From positions 1-7,671 of the forward strand of contig JAHIEZ010000041.1 in NCBI GenBank assembly GCA_018901355.1: a stretch of DNA of 7,671 nt. Reading direction: 5' to 3'. The position numbers and the translations under genes were made by a program. This stretch comes from Patescibacteria group bacterium (GTDB lineage: Bacteria; Patescibacteriota; Microgenomatia; UBA12405). Below the pieces are notes generated by a model that ran no database searches, was not told the DNA's origin, and was given only the letters and a program-made list of their open reading frames with translations. Below, one piece after another: positions 1-4,658 of the stretch; position 1 is the stretch's first letter, and each line of letters opens with the position of its first letter.

Positions 1-1
1 T

Positions 2-97
2 ATCTCTTTCTACATCTTTCCCTATTCATTTTTCTTGGTAATTTTTGCCCTTTCCTCTCTCCTTTTCCTCCTCAAAAAAAGAAAAACACAACACTAA
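2..97 (+). CDS. C-terminus of a membrane-anchored protein, partial (5' end outside window)
   Basis: An open frame enters from the left edge and ends at TAA 95-97, giving 31 residues. They form one hydrophobic segment (Phe/Leu/Ile/Val/Ala rich, with a proline near its start) followed by the basic tail KKRKTQH. This matches the architecture of the end of the DUF916-like protein at 1885-2817, where an aromatic/Ile-Pro stretch leads into a membrane helix and a KKKK tail. I infer a second member of the same family, or another surface protein with a C-terminal stop-transfer anchor and cytoplasmic basic tail. Only the anchor is visible, so the extracellular part is unknown. The stop overlaps by 4 bp the end of the minus-strand transposase remnant. 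Confidence 0.6.
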   Translation: MSFYIFPYSFFLVIFALSSLLFLLKKRKTQH

Positions 98-333
98 TCT
101 ACATTCTCGCTGTCACTTGCCCAGTTTTTTGGGTTTTGTCGAATATATTCCCTAATTGTCTCCAATTCCTTTTCATTTCTGATAATCCGTTCGTAATAAT
201 TACGATGAAAAATCTTCCTCCCTTGTCTTCCGCTTAACCTATTTATTCTTTTTGTACATTCTGTTTTAAACATTCCGATCAACCATCCCAATGTAGGGGC
301 GCGGCATGACGCGCTCACTCTCCCCCTTGACAT
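94..333 (-). pseudogene. 3' half of a REP-associated tyrosine transposase (RAYT, Y1/IS200-like), 5'-truncated
   Basis: The 79-residue reading frame carries the C-terminal signature of RAYT proteins: APTLGWLIGMFK, then KRIN, then RNYYERIIRNEKELETIREY and a final NPKNW. The Tyr pair at about residues 46-47 sits where the family's catalytic tyrosine lies. The N-terminal part with the metal-binding HxH motif is absent: reading upstream on the minus strand, the frame meets a TAA (355-357) only seven codons before the ATG at 331-333. Residues 2-12 are encoded by a GC-rich GTAGGGG-headed palindrome (293-316), so the gene appears broken at a REP. Family RAYTs are usually about 150-200 residues. It is therefore probably inactive, a decayed copy between surface genes. 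Confidence 0.75.
293..316. repeat. REP-like palindrome, GC-rich variant with GTAG head
   Basis: The segment starts with GTAGGGG (293-299) and continues into the imperfect palindrome GCGCGGCATGACGCGC. The GTAG tetranucleotide before a hairpin is the recognised foot of REP elements mobilised by RAYTs. The head is the same as in the AT-rich copies at 3992-4015 and 4491-4514, but the arm sequence is different. It lies inside the minus-strand transposase remnant, where GCC CCT ACA encodes the family's usual APT residues. Confidence 0.5.
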
Positions 334-349
334 TCTTTTCCAAAAACGA

Positions 350-377
350 TTTACTTATCTGTCAGATAATAGACAAT
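350..377 (+). promoter_or_regulatory. Candidate promoter for the WxL-like gene
   Basis: A possible -35 TTTACT (350-355) and -10 GACAAT (372-377) with a 16-bp spacer would start transcription about 4 nt before the ATG at 388. An alternative pairing uses the perfect TTGACA at 327-332 with TTTACT as the -10 (17-bp spacer), giving a longer leader. A 13-bp odd palindrome, TATCTG-T-CAGATA (356-368), lies between and could be an operator. No Shine-Dalgarno sequence precedes the ATG. This is weaker than the promoters at 1850, 4039 and 5006. Confidence 0.3.
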
Positions 378-387
378 AACAATTTAC

Positions 388-1875
388 ATGACCAAAAAAA
401 ATCTACCATTAGTCTTAGCCGTCTTTCTTCTTGTTCCTTTTTTGTTTTTCTATCCACGACCACTCCAATCCGCTCCCCCTACTTCCGTTAAAGACACTTT
501 AAGCAACTCTCAACTTTCCTTTTTCGCTCGTCTGGCCGTCGGCAACTCTGCCACCGACACTCTTTTAAAAATTGCCACTTCCGGTAATCCCAGCAATACC
601 ACCAACAATCTTTTCGTCGGTGACACTCTCGGCATCGGCGCTACAAACGTCGGGACAACGGTCGTTACCACTGCTCTAAACACCTACACCATCCGCGATA
701 TTGGCAACACCGCCCAATTTCAAGTCAATACCGGCATTAGCACTAGTGAAGCCTATACCGGCGCTGCCGTTATCGCCACCCGCTCCGCCATTCATACTGT
801 TACCTTTACCCCCAAATCAAGCATCATGGGAGGCGCCTGGCAATTTTTAATCAAAGCCACCAGTCGCACCGGCGAAGATGAAAACGATGGTATCCCTGAT
901 CAGCAAGGCTTTGACCTCGGTCAAGATGTTGGCTCTACTTCAACCGGGCCTGGTACTAGATTAAAGACTGCCGATGTCACCTGTCCTTTTGGTGCCACCG
1001 CTTCCGTTGGTACTACCGTTGTTGTCAACACCAACTCCTACCACATCATCAAATGTCAACTTGGCGCCGGTATTACCAACCCCATCGATGCCGAAGCCAC
1101 CTTAACCGTTGGTCGTGCTCTCACCACCGGCTCTCAACTAATCAATCCCGCTCCTGCCCTTTCTCACACCGAAGGCAAAGCTGATTCCACCGCCGACACC
1201 TATACTTTTTACATCAGACATCTTGACAGCGGTAATAATGTCATCGACGCCGATACTGCTACCGGCAAAATTGCCGTCGTCGAATCAGTCCGGGTCACCG
1301 CTACCGTCGACCCCACTCTCTCTTTTATTATCGACAACACCAATGTCGGTTCCGGCGCCACCATCTGTGGCAACACTCTTGGTTCTCCCGCCACTAATAC
1401 TACCGCCACCTCTGTTTCTTACGGTTCCCTTTCCCTTGGTGCCTTCAACGATTTAGCCCAACGTTTATCCTGTGTCACCAATGCCGACGGTGGTTACATT
1501 GTTACCGTCTATGAAATTGACCCCATGACCGGTATTAGCACCGGTACCACCATTCCTGATACTGACTGTGACGGCGCCTGTAACACTGTTACCGCCGCTG
1601 AATGGACCACCGATACCAGTAACTCCGGTTGGGGTTATTCTCTTCAAAACATCAATGTTGGCACTACTCTTTTCAACTACAATGTCGGCGGTGCTACCTT
1701 CGCCGCCAAAGCCTTCGCCAATGGCGCCAGTAATGCCAAACAGATTATGAAAAACATCACCACTCCTACCACCACCGAACGAGCCTACATTTGTTATCGT
1801 TTAACCGCTTCCACCATCCAAAAGGCCGGCAACTACGAAAATCAACTGATTTACACTGCCACCGCCACCTTCTAA
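388..1875 (+). CDS. Secreted surface protein with WxL-like C-terminal region
   Basis: A 495-residue exported protein. Residues 3-5 are basic, about 6-22 are hydrophobic, and a plausible signal-peptidase site follows near QSA (27-29). The mature part is rich in Thr/Ser/Asn/Gly/Ala with beta-strand-like alternation and few Lys. A middle segment (about 138-180) contains TPKSSIMGGAWQFLI and a Asp-rich DENDGIPDQQGFD stretch that could bind calcium. The C-terminal region (about 300-495) opens with VDPTLSFII and ends AGNYENQLIYTATATF, resembling the first and last strands of WxL/spore-coat-like surface domains, although no true W-x-L is present. Several cysteines (CPFG, KCQ, ICG, LSC, DTDCDGAC, YICY) may form disulfides outside the cell. 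The next gene encodes a DUF916-like protein, the usual partner of WxL proteins, which supports the call. The ATG at 388 gives a proper signal peptide. The family name is tentative; the secreted nature is clear. Confidence 0.65.
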   Translation: MTKKNLPLVLAVFLLVPFLFFYPRPLQSAPPTSVKDTLSNSQLSFFARLAVGNSATDTLLKIATSGNPSNTTNNLFVGDTLGIGATNVGTTVVTTALNTYTIRDIGNTAQFQVNTGISTSEAYTGAAVIATRSAIHTVTFTPKSSIMGGAWQFLIKATSRTGEDENDGIPDQQGFDLGQDVGSTSTGPGTRLKTADVTCPFGATASVGTTVVVNTNSYHIIKCQLGAGITNPIDAEATLTVGRALTTGSQLINPAPALSHTEGKADSTADTYTFYIRHLDSGNNVIDADTATGKIAVVESVRVTATVDPTLSFIIDNTNVGSGATICGNTLGSPATNTTATSVSYGSLSLGAFNDLAQRLSCVTNADGGYIVTVYEIDPMTGISTGTTIPDTDCDGACNTVTAAEWTTDTSNSGWGYSLQNINVGTTLFNYNVGGATFAAKAFANGASNAKQIMKNITTPTTTERAYICYRLTASTIQKAGNYENQLIYTATATF

Positions 1876-1878
1876 AAT
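1850..1878 (+). promoter_or_regulatory. Promoter for the DUF916-like gene, leaderless geometry
   Basis: TTTACA (1850-1855) and TAAAAT (1873-1878) are separated by exactly 17 bp. The -10 ends 6 nt before the ATG at 1885, so the predicted transcription start is the A of the start codon. Both elements lie within or touching the 3' end of the preceding gene, whose stop codon overlaps the -10. There is no Shine-Dalgarno sequence in the 9-nt gap, which fits leaderless initiation. Confidence 0.55.
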
Positions 1879-1884
1879 AAAAAT

Positions 1885-2817
1885 ATGCTTATCACTAAAA
1901 CAAAAAAAATATTTTGGATCGCCACGGCCTTCAGCCTCGCGATGACGTTACTTCTTTTTCCCATCACTGCCAGGGCCCAAAGCGCTCTTGGTCTCTCTGC
2001 CATCCCTCCTCGCCTTGAAATTACCCTTAACCCCGGTGAAGTCAAAACCGCCCAAATCAAAGTCAAAAACGAATCCACCGTCGATCAAACCATTACCACT
2101 TCCGCCACCGACTTTATTGTCACCGACGATGAAGGTACTCCGGTCCAAATCGACACCGATATGTCCGAAAATCGCTGGGCTGGTTCTTCCTGGATTCAAA
2201 TCTCTCCCACCGTCAACGACATCAAGGCCGGTCAAACCAAAAGTCTGACCGTCACCGTTTTAGCTCCCGACGATGCCCTCCCCGGTGGTCATTATGCCAT
2301 GATTCTCCACTCTCCTAACACCAGCACTGTCCTTGATTCCACCGGTGCCGCTATTCAAACCAACGTTGGCACTCTGGTCTATATCACTATCCCCGGCGAT
2401 ATTAAAGAAAACGCTCAGGTCAAAAAATTCACTGCCCCTCGTTTTTCTGAATTTGGTCCTATCAACTTTGAAACCATCATCGCTAATTTTTCCGACATTC
2501 ATATCTCCCCCATCGGTGCCATCAATATCAAAAACTGGCTCGGAGGCACTACTGCCAATCTAACCTTAGACAAAACCAATATCTTTCCTTATACCTCCAG
2601 AACTTTTGAAAATACTCTTAACCGAAAATGGCTTTTTGGTCGTTATCGTGCCCAAGTTAATGCCGGTTACGGTACTGCCGGCCAAATCGTTTCCGCTACC
2701 ATTTTCTTCTGGGTTATTCCCTGGAGACTAATCGTCCTCATCTTGGCCACCGCCGCCATCACTTTCGTCTTAATCAAACTTCTTAAAAAAAAGAAGACGG
2801 TAATCGGTAACGAGTAA
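1885..2817 (+). CDS. DUF916-like (WxL-partner) surface protein with C-terminal membrane anchor
   Basis: A 310-residue protein. A signal peptide has a basic start (KTKK), a hydrophobic core at about 10-27 and a likely cleavage at ARA|QS (after residue 31). The mature start GLSAIPPRLEITLNPGE is typical of DUF916 and related Ig-like domains that begin with a proline-containing strand and a 'G-E-V-K-T-A-Q-I-K-V-K-N' strand pair (about 51-62). Domain 1 (about 36-170) includes SWIQISP, KAGQTKSLTV and LPGGHYAMI. Domain 2 (about 175-275) has FSEFGPINFETIIANFSD and FGRYRAQVNAGYG. A membrane helix (about 278-300) and a KKKK tail anchor it with the domains outside. In Firmicutes, DUF916/DUF3324 proteins sit in clusters with WxL proteins and link them to the cell surface; the upstream WxL-like gene suggests the same pairing here. 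Two oddities: the signal peptide is partly encoded by a palindromic repeat (1916-1947), and the last residues (TVIGNE) by a heptamer repeat. Confidence 0.75.
   Translation: MLITKTKKIFWIATAFSLAMTLLLFPITARAQSALGLSAIPPRLEITLNPGEVKTAQIKVKNESTVDQTITTSATDFIVTDDEGTPVQIDTDMSENRWAGSSWIQISPTVNDIKAGQTKSLTVTVLAPDDALPGGHYAMILHSPNTSTVLDSTGAAIQTNVGTLVYITIPGDIKENAQVKKFTAPRFSEFGPINFETIIANFSDIHISPIGAINIKNWLGGTTANLTLDKTNIFPYTSRTFENTLNRKWLFGRYRAQVNAGYGTAGQIVSATIFFWVIPWRLIVLILATAAITFVLIKLLKKKKTVIGNE
1916..1947. repeat. Dispersed palindromic repeat inside the signal-peptide coding region
   Basis: The segment begins GGATCGCCACGGCCTTCA and ends GCCTCGCGATGACG. Its arms ATCGC...GGC and GCC...GCGAT form an imperfect hairpin around CTTCA. 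Read on the minus strand it is the familiar 'GTCATCGCGAGG ... GTGGCGATCC' pattern of a repeat scattered through many bacterial genomes. It is in frame and encodes residues IATAFSLAMT in the hydrophobic core of the signal peptide. The family assignment rests on memory of the consensus, not on a search. Confidence 0.55.
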
Positions 2818-2841
2818 TTAATAATTCGTAATTGATAATTA
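2800..2841. repeat. Six degenerate 7-bp tandem repeats across a gene boundary
   Basis: The 42 bp divide cleanly into GTAATCG, GTAACGA, GTAATTA, ATAATTC, GTAATTG and ATAATTA, consensus RTAAYNN. The array supplies the last codons and the TAA stop of the DUF916-like gene, and ends 4 bp before the next ATG (2846). Its fifth and sixth units create TGATAAT (2833-2839), a good -10 box whose predicted start lies at about the A of that ATG; no clear -35 is present. Confidence 0.6.
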
Positions 2842-2845
2842 ATTT

Positions 2846-3565
2846 ATGCCAAGTCGAGCTGTTTCTGTTTCCGGTTTCATCGCCCCTCGTTATTTTACCC
2901 TCGACGGCTACACCTCTCCCTCTGCCACTGTCCATCTGGACACCGATGATCTTCATCTTTCTACCCAAGCTAACCTCTTTGGCTATTTTCAATTCCCCCG
3001 CCAATCAATCTCCCCTCTAAGCAATGACCTCTGTCTTTTTAGCCTCGACTCTCATTCCCGTCAATCTACCCCTACCTGCATTCCCCCACCTCCCCCTATT
3101 CGTCTTTATACTCATATCGGCCCTGTCCTTCTTCCTCCCAGCCTTACTCTCAATTCCCCCGTTATTTCTCCCAATTCCACCACTTTTGCCTCCGGCCAAT
3201 CTCTACCCAATTCCCCCATTAGTATTTATCTTTATCAAACCAACGACAAAGCCAAAAAATTTCCCTCTCCTGTCCAAGCTTTCTCTCTGCCTGTTTTTTC
3301 CCTTAAATCAGATGATCAGGGCAATTTCAATTTTACTCTACCCACCTCCTACAGTTCCGACTATCGCCTCTTTGCCACCACTGTCTATCAGGACAATCCT
3401 TCTCCCAAATCCAATACTCTTTTTTATTCCCTTCCCTCCTCTTTCAATTTTTTATACCTTATCACAATCTTCTTTATTATAACTTTATCCATCTTTCTAC
3501 ATCTTCTTTATCGTTATTTCCACCCCCACCGTTACCTCCCCGCCATCATATATACTAACTTATGA
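2846..3565 (+). CDS. Ser/Pro-rich Ig-like surface protein with C-terminal membrane segment
   Basis: A 239-residue protein of unrecognised family. Residues about 5-50 (VSVSGFIAP, DGYTSPSATVHL, GYFQF) resemble a short carboxypeptidase-regulatory or Ig-like strand repeat in which a 'G-Y-x-S-P-x-A-x-V' strand is followed by a 'G-x-F-x-F' strand. A proline run lies at 80-85. A second Ig-like region (about 93-195) contains SGQSLPNSPISIYLY and DDQGNFNFTLP. A hydrophobic helix at about 203-222 is followed by a basic His/Arg tail. No N-terminal signal peptide is visible and an in-frame TAA at 2840-2842 excludes a longer start, so how the domains reach the outside is unclear; a missed upstream exporting domain or a decayed start is possible. 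The coding strand is almost G-free near its end. The stop overlaps the next start as ATGA, implying co-translation. Confidence 0.7.
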   Translation: MPSRAVSVSGFIAPRYFTLDGYTSPSATVHLDTDDLHLSTQANLFGYFQFPRQSISPLSNDLCLFSLDSHSRQSTPTCIPPPPPIRLYTHIGPVLLPPSLTLNSPVISPNSTTFASGQSLPNSPISIYLYQTNDKAKKFPSPVQAFSLPVFSLKSDDQGNFNFTLPTSYSSDYRLFATTVYQDNPSPKSNTLFYSLPSSFNFLYLITIFFIITLSIFLHLLYRYFHPHRYLPAIIYTNL

Positions 3566-3969
3566 ACCGAAAATTACTCCTTCTCCTTCTTTTTCTGCTT
3601 CTCTCTCTCCCTTTGGCTCTCGTTCTTATTACCCGCCCTGTCATCTTTTTCAATCGCGCCACTTCCTCATCTTCTTCCTCTTTTGCCAATTCTTATCTCT
3701 TTGCCTCTCCTGTTCAGGCCAAAGCCGATGGTAAACAACTAATTCGCGTCACTGTTTTTGTTTTAGATTCACAAGGTTTGGGTATTTCCCATCAAACAGT
3801 TTCTCTTGTCAGTCTTCCTCGTCTTAATATCAATGCTATCCAACCCTCTACCGACGAATATGGTAAAGCTATTTTCGATCTTAACTCTGAAATCCCCGGT
3901 AAATTCCAAATCTCCGCCTCCATCGATAACGACACCCTCCCCCAACCCCTCACCATCGTTTTCTATTAA
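3562..3969 (+). CDS. Small membrane-anchored Big_1/invasin-like Ig-domain protein
   Basis: A 135-residue protein whose ATG overlaps the previous stop (ATGA at 3562-3565), indicating translational coupling. A long hydrophobic N-terminus (residues 4-24) serves as signal peptide or uncleaved anchor, followed by a Ser-rich linker (35-40). Residues about 51-134 match the bacterial Ig-like domain 1 (invasin/intimin) pattern: KADGKQLIRVTVFVLDSQG, then SHQTVSLVS, then STDEYGKAIFDLNS and GKFQISASID. Such domains act as rigid extracellular spacers or protein-protein contacts. Only one domain is present, so it is more likely a small accessory part of the surface complex than a full adhesin. It closes the surface operon; a REP palindrome follows 22 bp downstream. 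Confidence 0.75.
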   Translation: MNRKLLLLLLFLLLSLPLALVLITRPVIFFNRATSSSSSSFANSYLFASPVQAKADGKQLIRVTVFVLDSQGLGISHQTVSLVSLPRLNINAIQPSTDEYGKAIFDLNSEIPGKFQISASIDNDTLPQPLTIVFY

Positions 3970-3991
3970 AATTCGTTCCAATTTCTTTTTT

Positions 3992-4015
3992 GGGTTTGAT
4001 AAATCAAACCCCTAC
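3992..4015. repeat. REP palindrome with GTAG foot (minus orientation)
   Basis: GGGTTTGATAAATCAAACCC (3992-4011) is a perfect palindrome with 9-bp arms and an AA loop. It continues into CCTAC, so on the minus strand it reads GTAGGGG then the hairpin. The same 20 bp recur exactly at 4568-4587. It fills the gap between the Big_1 gene and the promoter of the ribbon-helix-helix gene. Its T-run lies upstream rather than downstream of the hairpin, so it is not an ordinary plus-strand terminator. Confidence 0.7.
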
Positions 4016-4038
4016 CATTTCTAATCACAATAATCGTC

Positions 4039-4067
4039 TTTACAAACCACACATTTTGTATTACAAT
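4039..4067 (+). promoter_or_regulatory. Promoter for the ribbon-helix-helix gene, leaderless geometry
   Basis: TTTACA (4039-4044) and TACAAT (4062-4067) are separated by exactly 17 bp. The -10 ends 5 nt before the ATG at 4073, so transcription would start on or next to the A of the start codon. No Shine-Dalgarno sequence is present. Confidence 0.55.
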
Positions 4068-4072
4068 TAATC

Positions 4073-4249
4073 ATGCGCGCCATCGTCAACATCTCCCTCA
4101 CCCCCCAATTAAACAATCTCGTCAACCAAACCGTCTCCCGCGGTCAATACGCCTCCAAAAGCGAATTTTTCCGCCATCTTATCCGCACCTGGGCCAAACA
4201 AAATAAAATTGACCTAATTAACCTAATTGACCTAAAAGAAAATAAATGA
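4073..4249 (+). CDS. Ribbon-helix-helix (CopG/ParD-like) DNA-binding protein
   Basis: A 58-residue protein, MRAIVNISLTPQLNNLVNQT onwards to LKENK and TGA 4247-4249. The beta strand (AIVNISL, residues 3-9) carries the alternating residues that contact the DNA groove. It is followed by helix A (PQLNNLVNQTVSRG) and helix B (SKSEFFRHLIRTWAKQ), with the YASKSEFFRHLI pattern typical of CopG/ParD antitoxins. No ParE-like toxin follows. Instead its stop overlaps, as ATGA, the start of a RAYT remnant, so it may have regulated the transposase. The C-terminal tail (IDL INL IDL) is encoded by three 9-bp tandem repeats at 4208-4234 (ATTGACCTA, ATTAACCTA, ATTGACCTA). Codon use is C-rich like the surface genes, unlike the toxin-antitoxin genes downstream. 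Confidence 0.8.
   Translation: MRAIVNISLTPQLNNLVNQTVSRGQYASKSEFFRHLIRTWAKQNKIDLINLIDLKENK
4208..4234 (+). repeat. Three 9-bp tandem repeats in the ribbon-helix-helix gene
   Basis: ATTGACCTA, ATTAACCTA and ATTGACCTA lie in frame and encode IDL-INL-IDL near the C-terminus. The unit is a multiple of three, so copy number could vary without a frameshift. Confidence 0.7.
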
Positions 4250-4499
4250 AATCCCGTAAAACAATTAGATTACAAAATTATGACCTGCCTGCCGGCAGGC
4301 AGGTTATTTCGTCACCATTTGTTCACACAAAAGAGAAGAAATATTCGGCAATATTATTAAAAACAAAATGATTTTAAACAATGTTGGGAAAATAATTCAA
4401 ACCGTTTGGCAATCATTACCCAAACATCATCCGGTTAAATTGGACACGTTTCAAATTATGCCCAATCATGTTCATGCCATCATCCATCTTGTAGGGGTT
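4246..4499 (+). pseudogene. 5' half of a RAYT (Y1/IS200-like) transposase, frameshifted and 3'-truncated
   Basis: An ATG at 4246 overlapping the previous stop encodes MKSRKTIRLQNYD, the usual RAYT N-terminus. A 22-bp palindrome (4283-4304) then shifts the frame, and that frame ends at TGA 4369-4371. Reading resumes in another frame from 4305 as YFVTICSHKREEIFGNIIKN, then MILNNVGKIIQTVWQ, then LDTFQIMPNHVHAIIHLVG. The HVH motif is the metal-binding HUH signature of Y1 transposases. Homology ends at the GTAGGGG head of a REP (4491), so the catalytic-tyrosine half is missing. A methionine at 4368 can start an internal ORF running to 4649, but it cannot give an active enzyme. It is the counterpart half of the remnant at 94-333, although the two need not come from one gene. 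Confidence 0.75.
4283..4304. repeat. Perfect 22-bp GC-rich palindrome inserted in the transposase gene
   Basis: CCTGCCTGCCGGCAGGCAGG (4284-4303), flanked by a pairing A and T, is a perfect palindrome. It is built from CCTGCC/GGCAGG units and is far more GC-rich than its surroundings. It encodes LPAGRQ in the upstream frame, a peptide I recall as a recurring insertion in CPR proteins. It marks the point where the transposase frame is lost. Confidence 0.7.
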
Positions 4500-4540
4500 T
4501 CATTTATGAAACCCGTGTATTCGAAATCAAAAACCCCTAT
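4491..4540. repeat. REP doublet (REPIN-like inverted pair)
   Basis: GTAGGGGTTT (4491-4500) leads into the hairpin GGGTTTCAT-TT-ATGAAACCC (4495-4514). A second, inverted and degenerate end, AAACCCCTAT, lies at 4531-4540, giving an outer inverted repeat of about 50 bp. Compared with the copy at 3992, the arm pairs GAT/ATC are replaced by CAT/ATG, so pairing is kept. Confidence 0.65.
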
Positions 4541-4565
4541 CGATGTTTTAAAATCCAATCGTCAT

Positions 4566-4649
4566 ATGGGTTTGATAAATCAAACCCAAAAATTATCATA
4601 TAAAACATTGTTAATCATCCTCGCCTTCCTATTAATTCCCATTATTTAG
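4566..4649 (+). pseudogene. Orphan signal-sequence fragment, paralogous to the start of the LamG adhesin
   Basis: Residues encoded by 4590-4646, KLSYKTLLIILAFLLIPII, match residues 3-21 of the adhesin starting at 5340 (RLSYRTLLIILSFLLIPLI): 15 of 19 identical and the rest conservative. At DNA level I count 36 of 57 bases identical, so this is an old paralogue rather than a recent duplication. A TAG (4647-4649) follows at once and nothing of the adhesin's exported part remains. The frame is continuous with the transposase remnant, but the match begins only after the REP core. I read it as the stump of another surface gene. Confidence 0.6.
4568..4587. repeat. REP palindrome core, third AT-rich copy
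   Basis: GGGTTTGATAAATCAAACCC is identical to 3992-4011 but lacks the GTAG foot on both sides. It directly precedes the orphan signal-sequence fragment at 4590-4649 and supplies the codons between its only possible ATG (4566) and the conserved part. Confidence 0.7.
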
Positions 4650-4651
4650 GA
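4648..4651 (+). promoter_or_regulatory. Shine-Dalgarno site of the toxin gene
   Basis: AGGA lies 7 nt before the ATG at 4659. It is the only convincing ribosome-binding site in the window, since the other starts lack one. The same bases could serve as a -10 (TAGGAT, 4647-4652), but no matching -35 is visible. Confidence 0.5.
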
Positions 4652-4658
4652 TAAATTT

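Noticed and set aside
1209..2502. Several antisense or out-of-frame ORFs of 60-95 codons within the two large surface genes
   Set aside because: They lie inside well-supported genes, lack recognisable motifs and arise from C-rich third positions and the scarcity of stops on the opposite strand.
2260..3199. Minus-strand ORFs and Pro/Leu-rich plus-strand ORFs around the 2846 gene
   Set aside because: Low-complexity translations of the pyrimidine-rich coding strand, with no starts or motifs of their own.
3985..4011. Rho-independent terminator after the Big_1 gene
   Set aside because: The hairpin is strong but the T-run precedes it on the plus strand, and the bases after the hairpin are CCTACC. 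The GTAG foot and the recurrence of the hairpin fit a REP better.
4281..4371. Programmed frameshift restoring the RAYT reading frame
   Set aside because: No slippery heptamer is present at the junction, and the missing C-terminal half means recoding would still not give an active enzyme. Insertion of the palindrome is simpler.
4368..4649. A 93-residue ORF as an intact gene
   Set aside because: It joins the middle of a RAYT (MILNNVGK... to HLVG), a REP doublet, a REP core and an adhesin-like signal fragment. Homology to RAYTs begins upstream of its ATG and stops at the REP, so it is a composite remnant.
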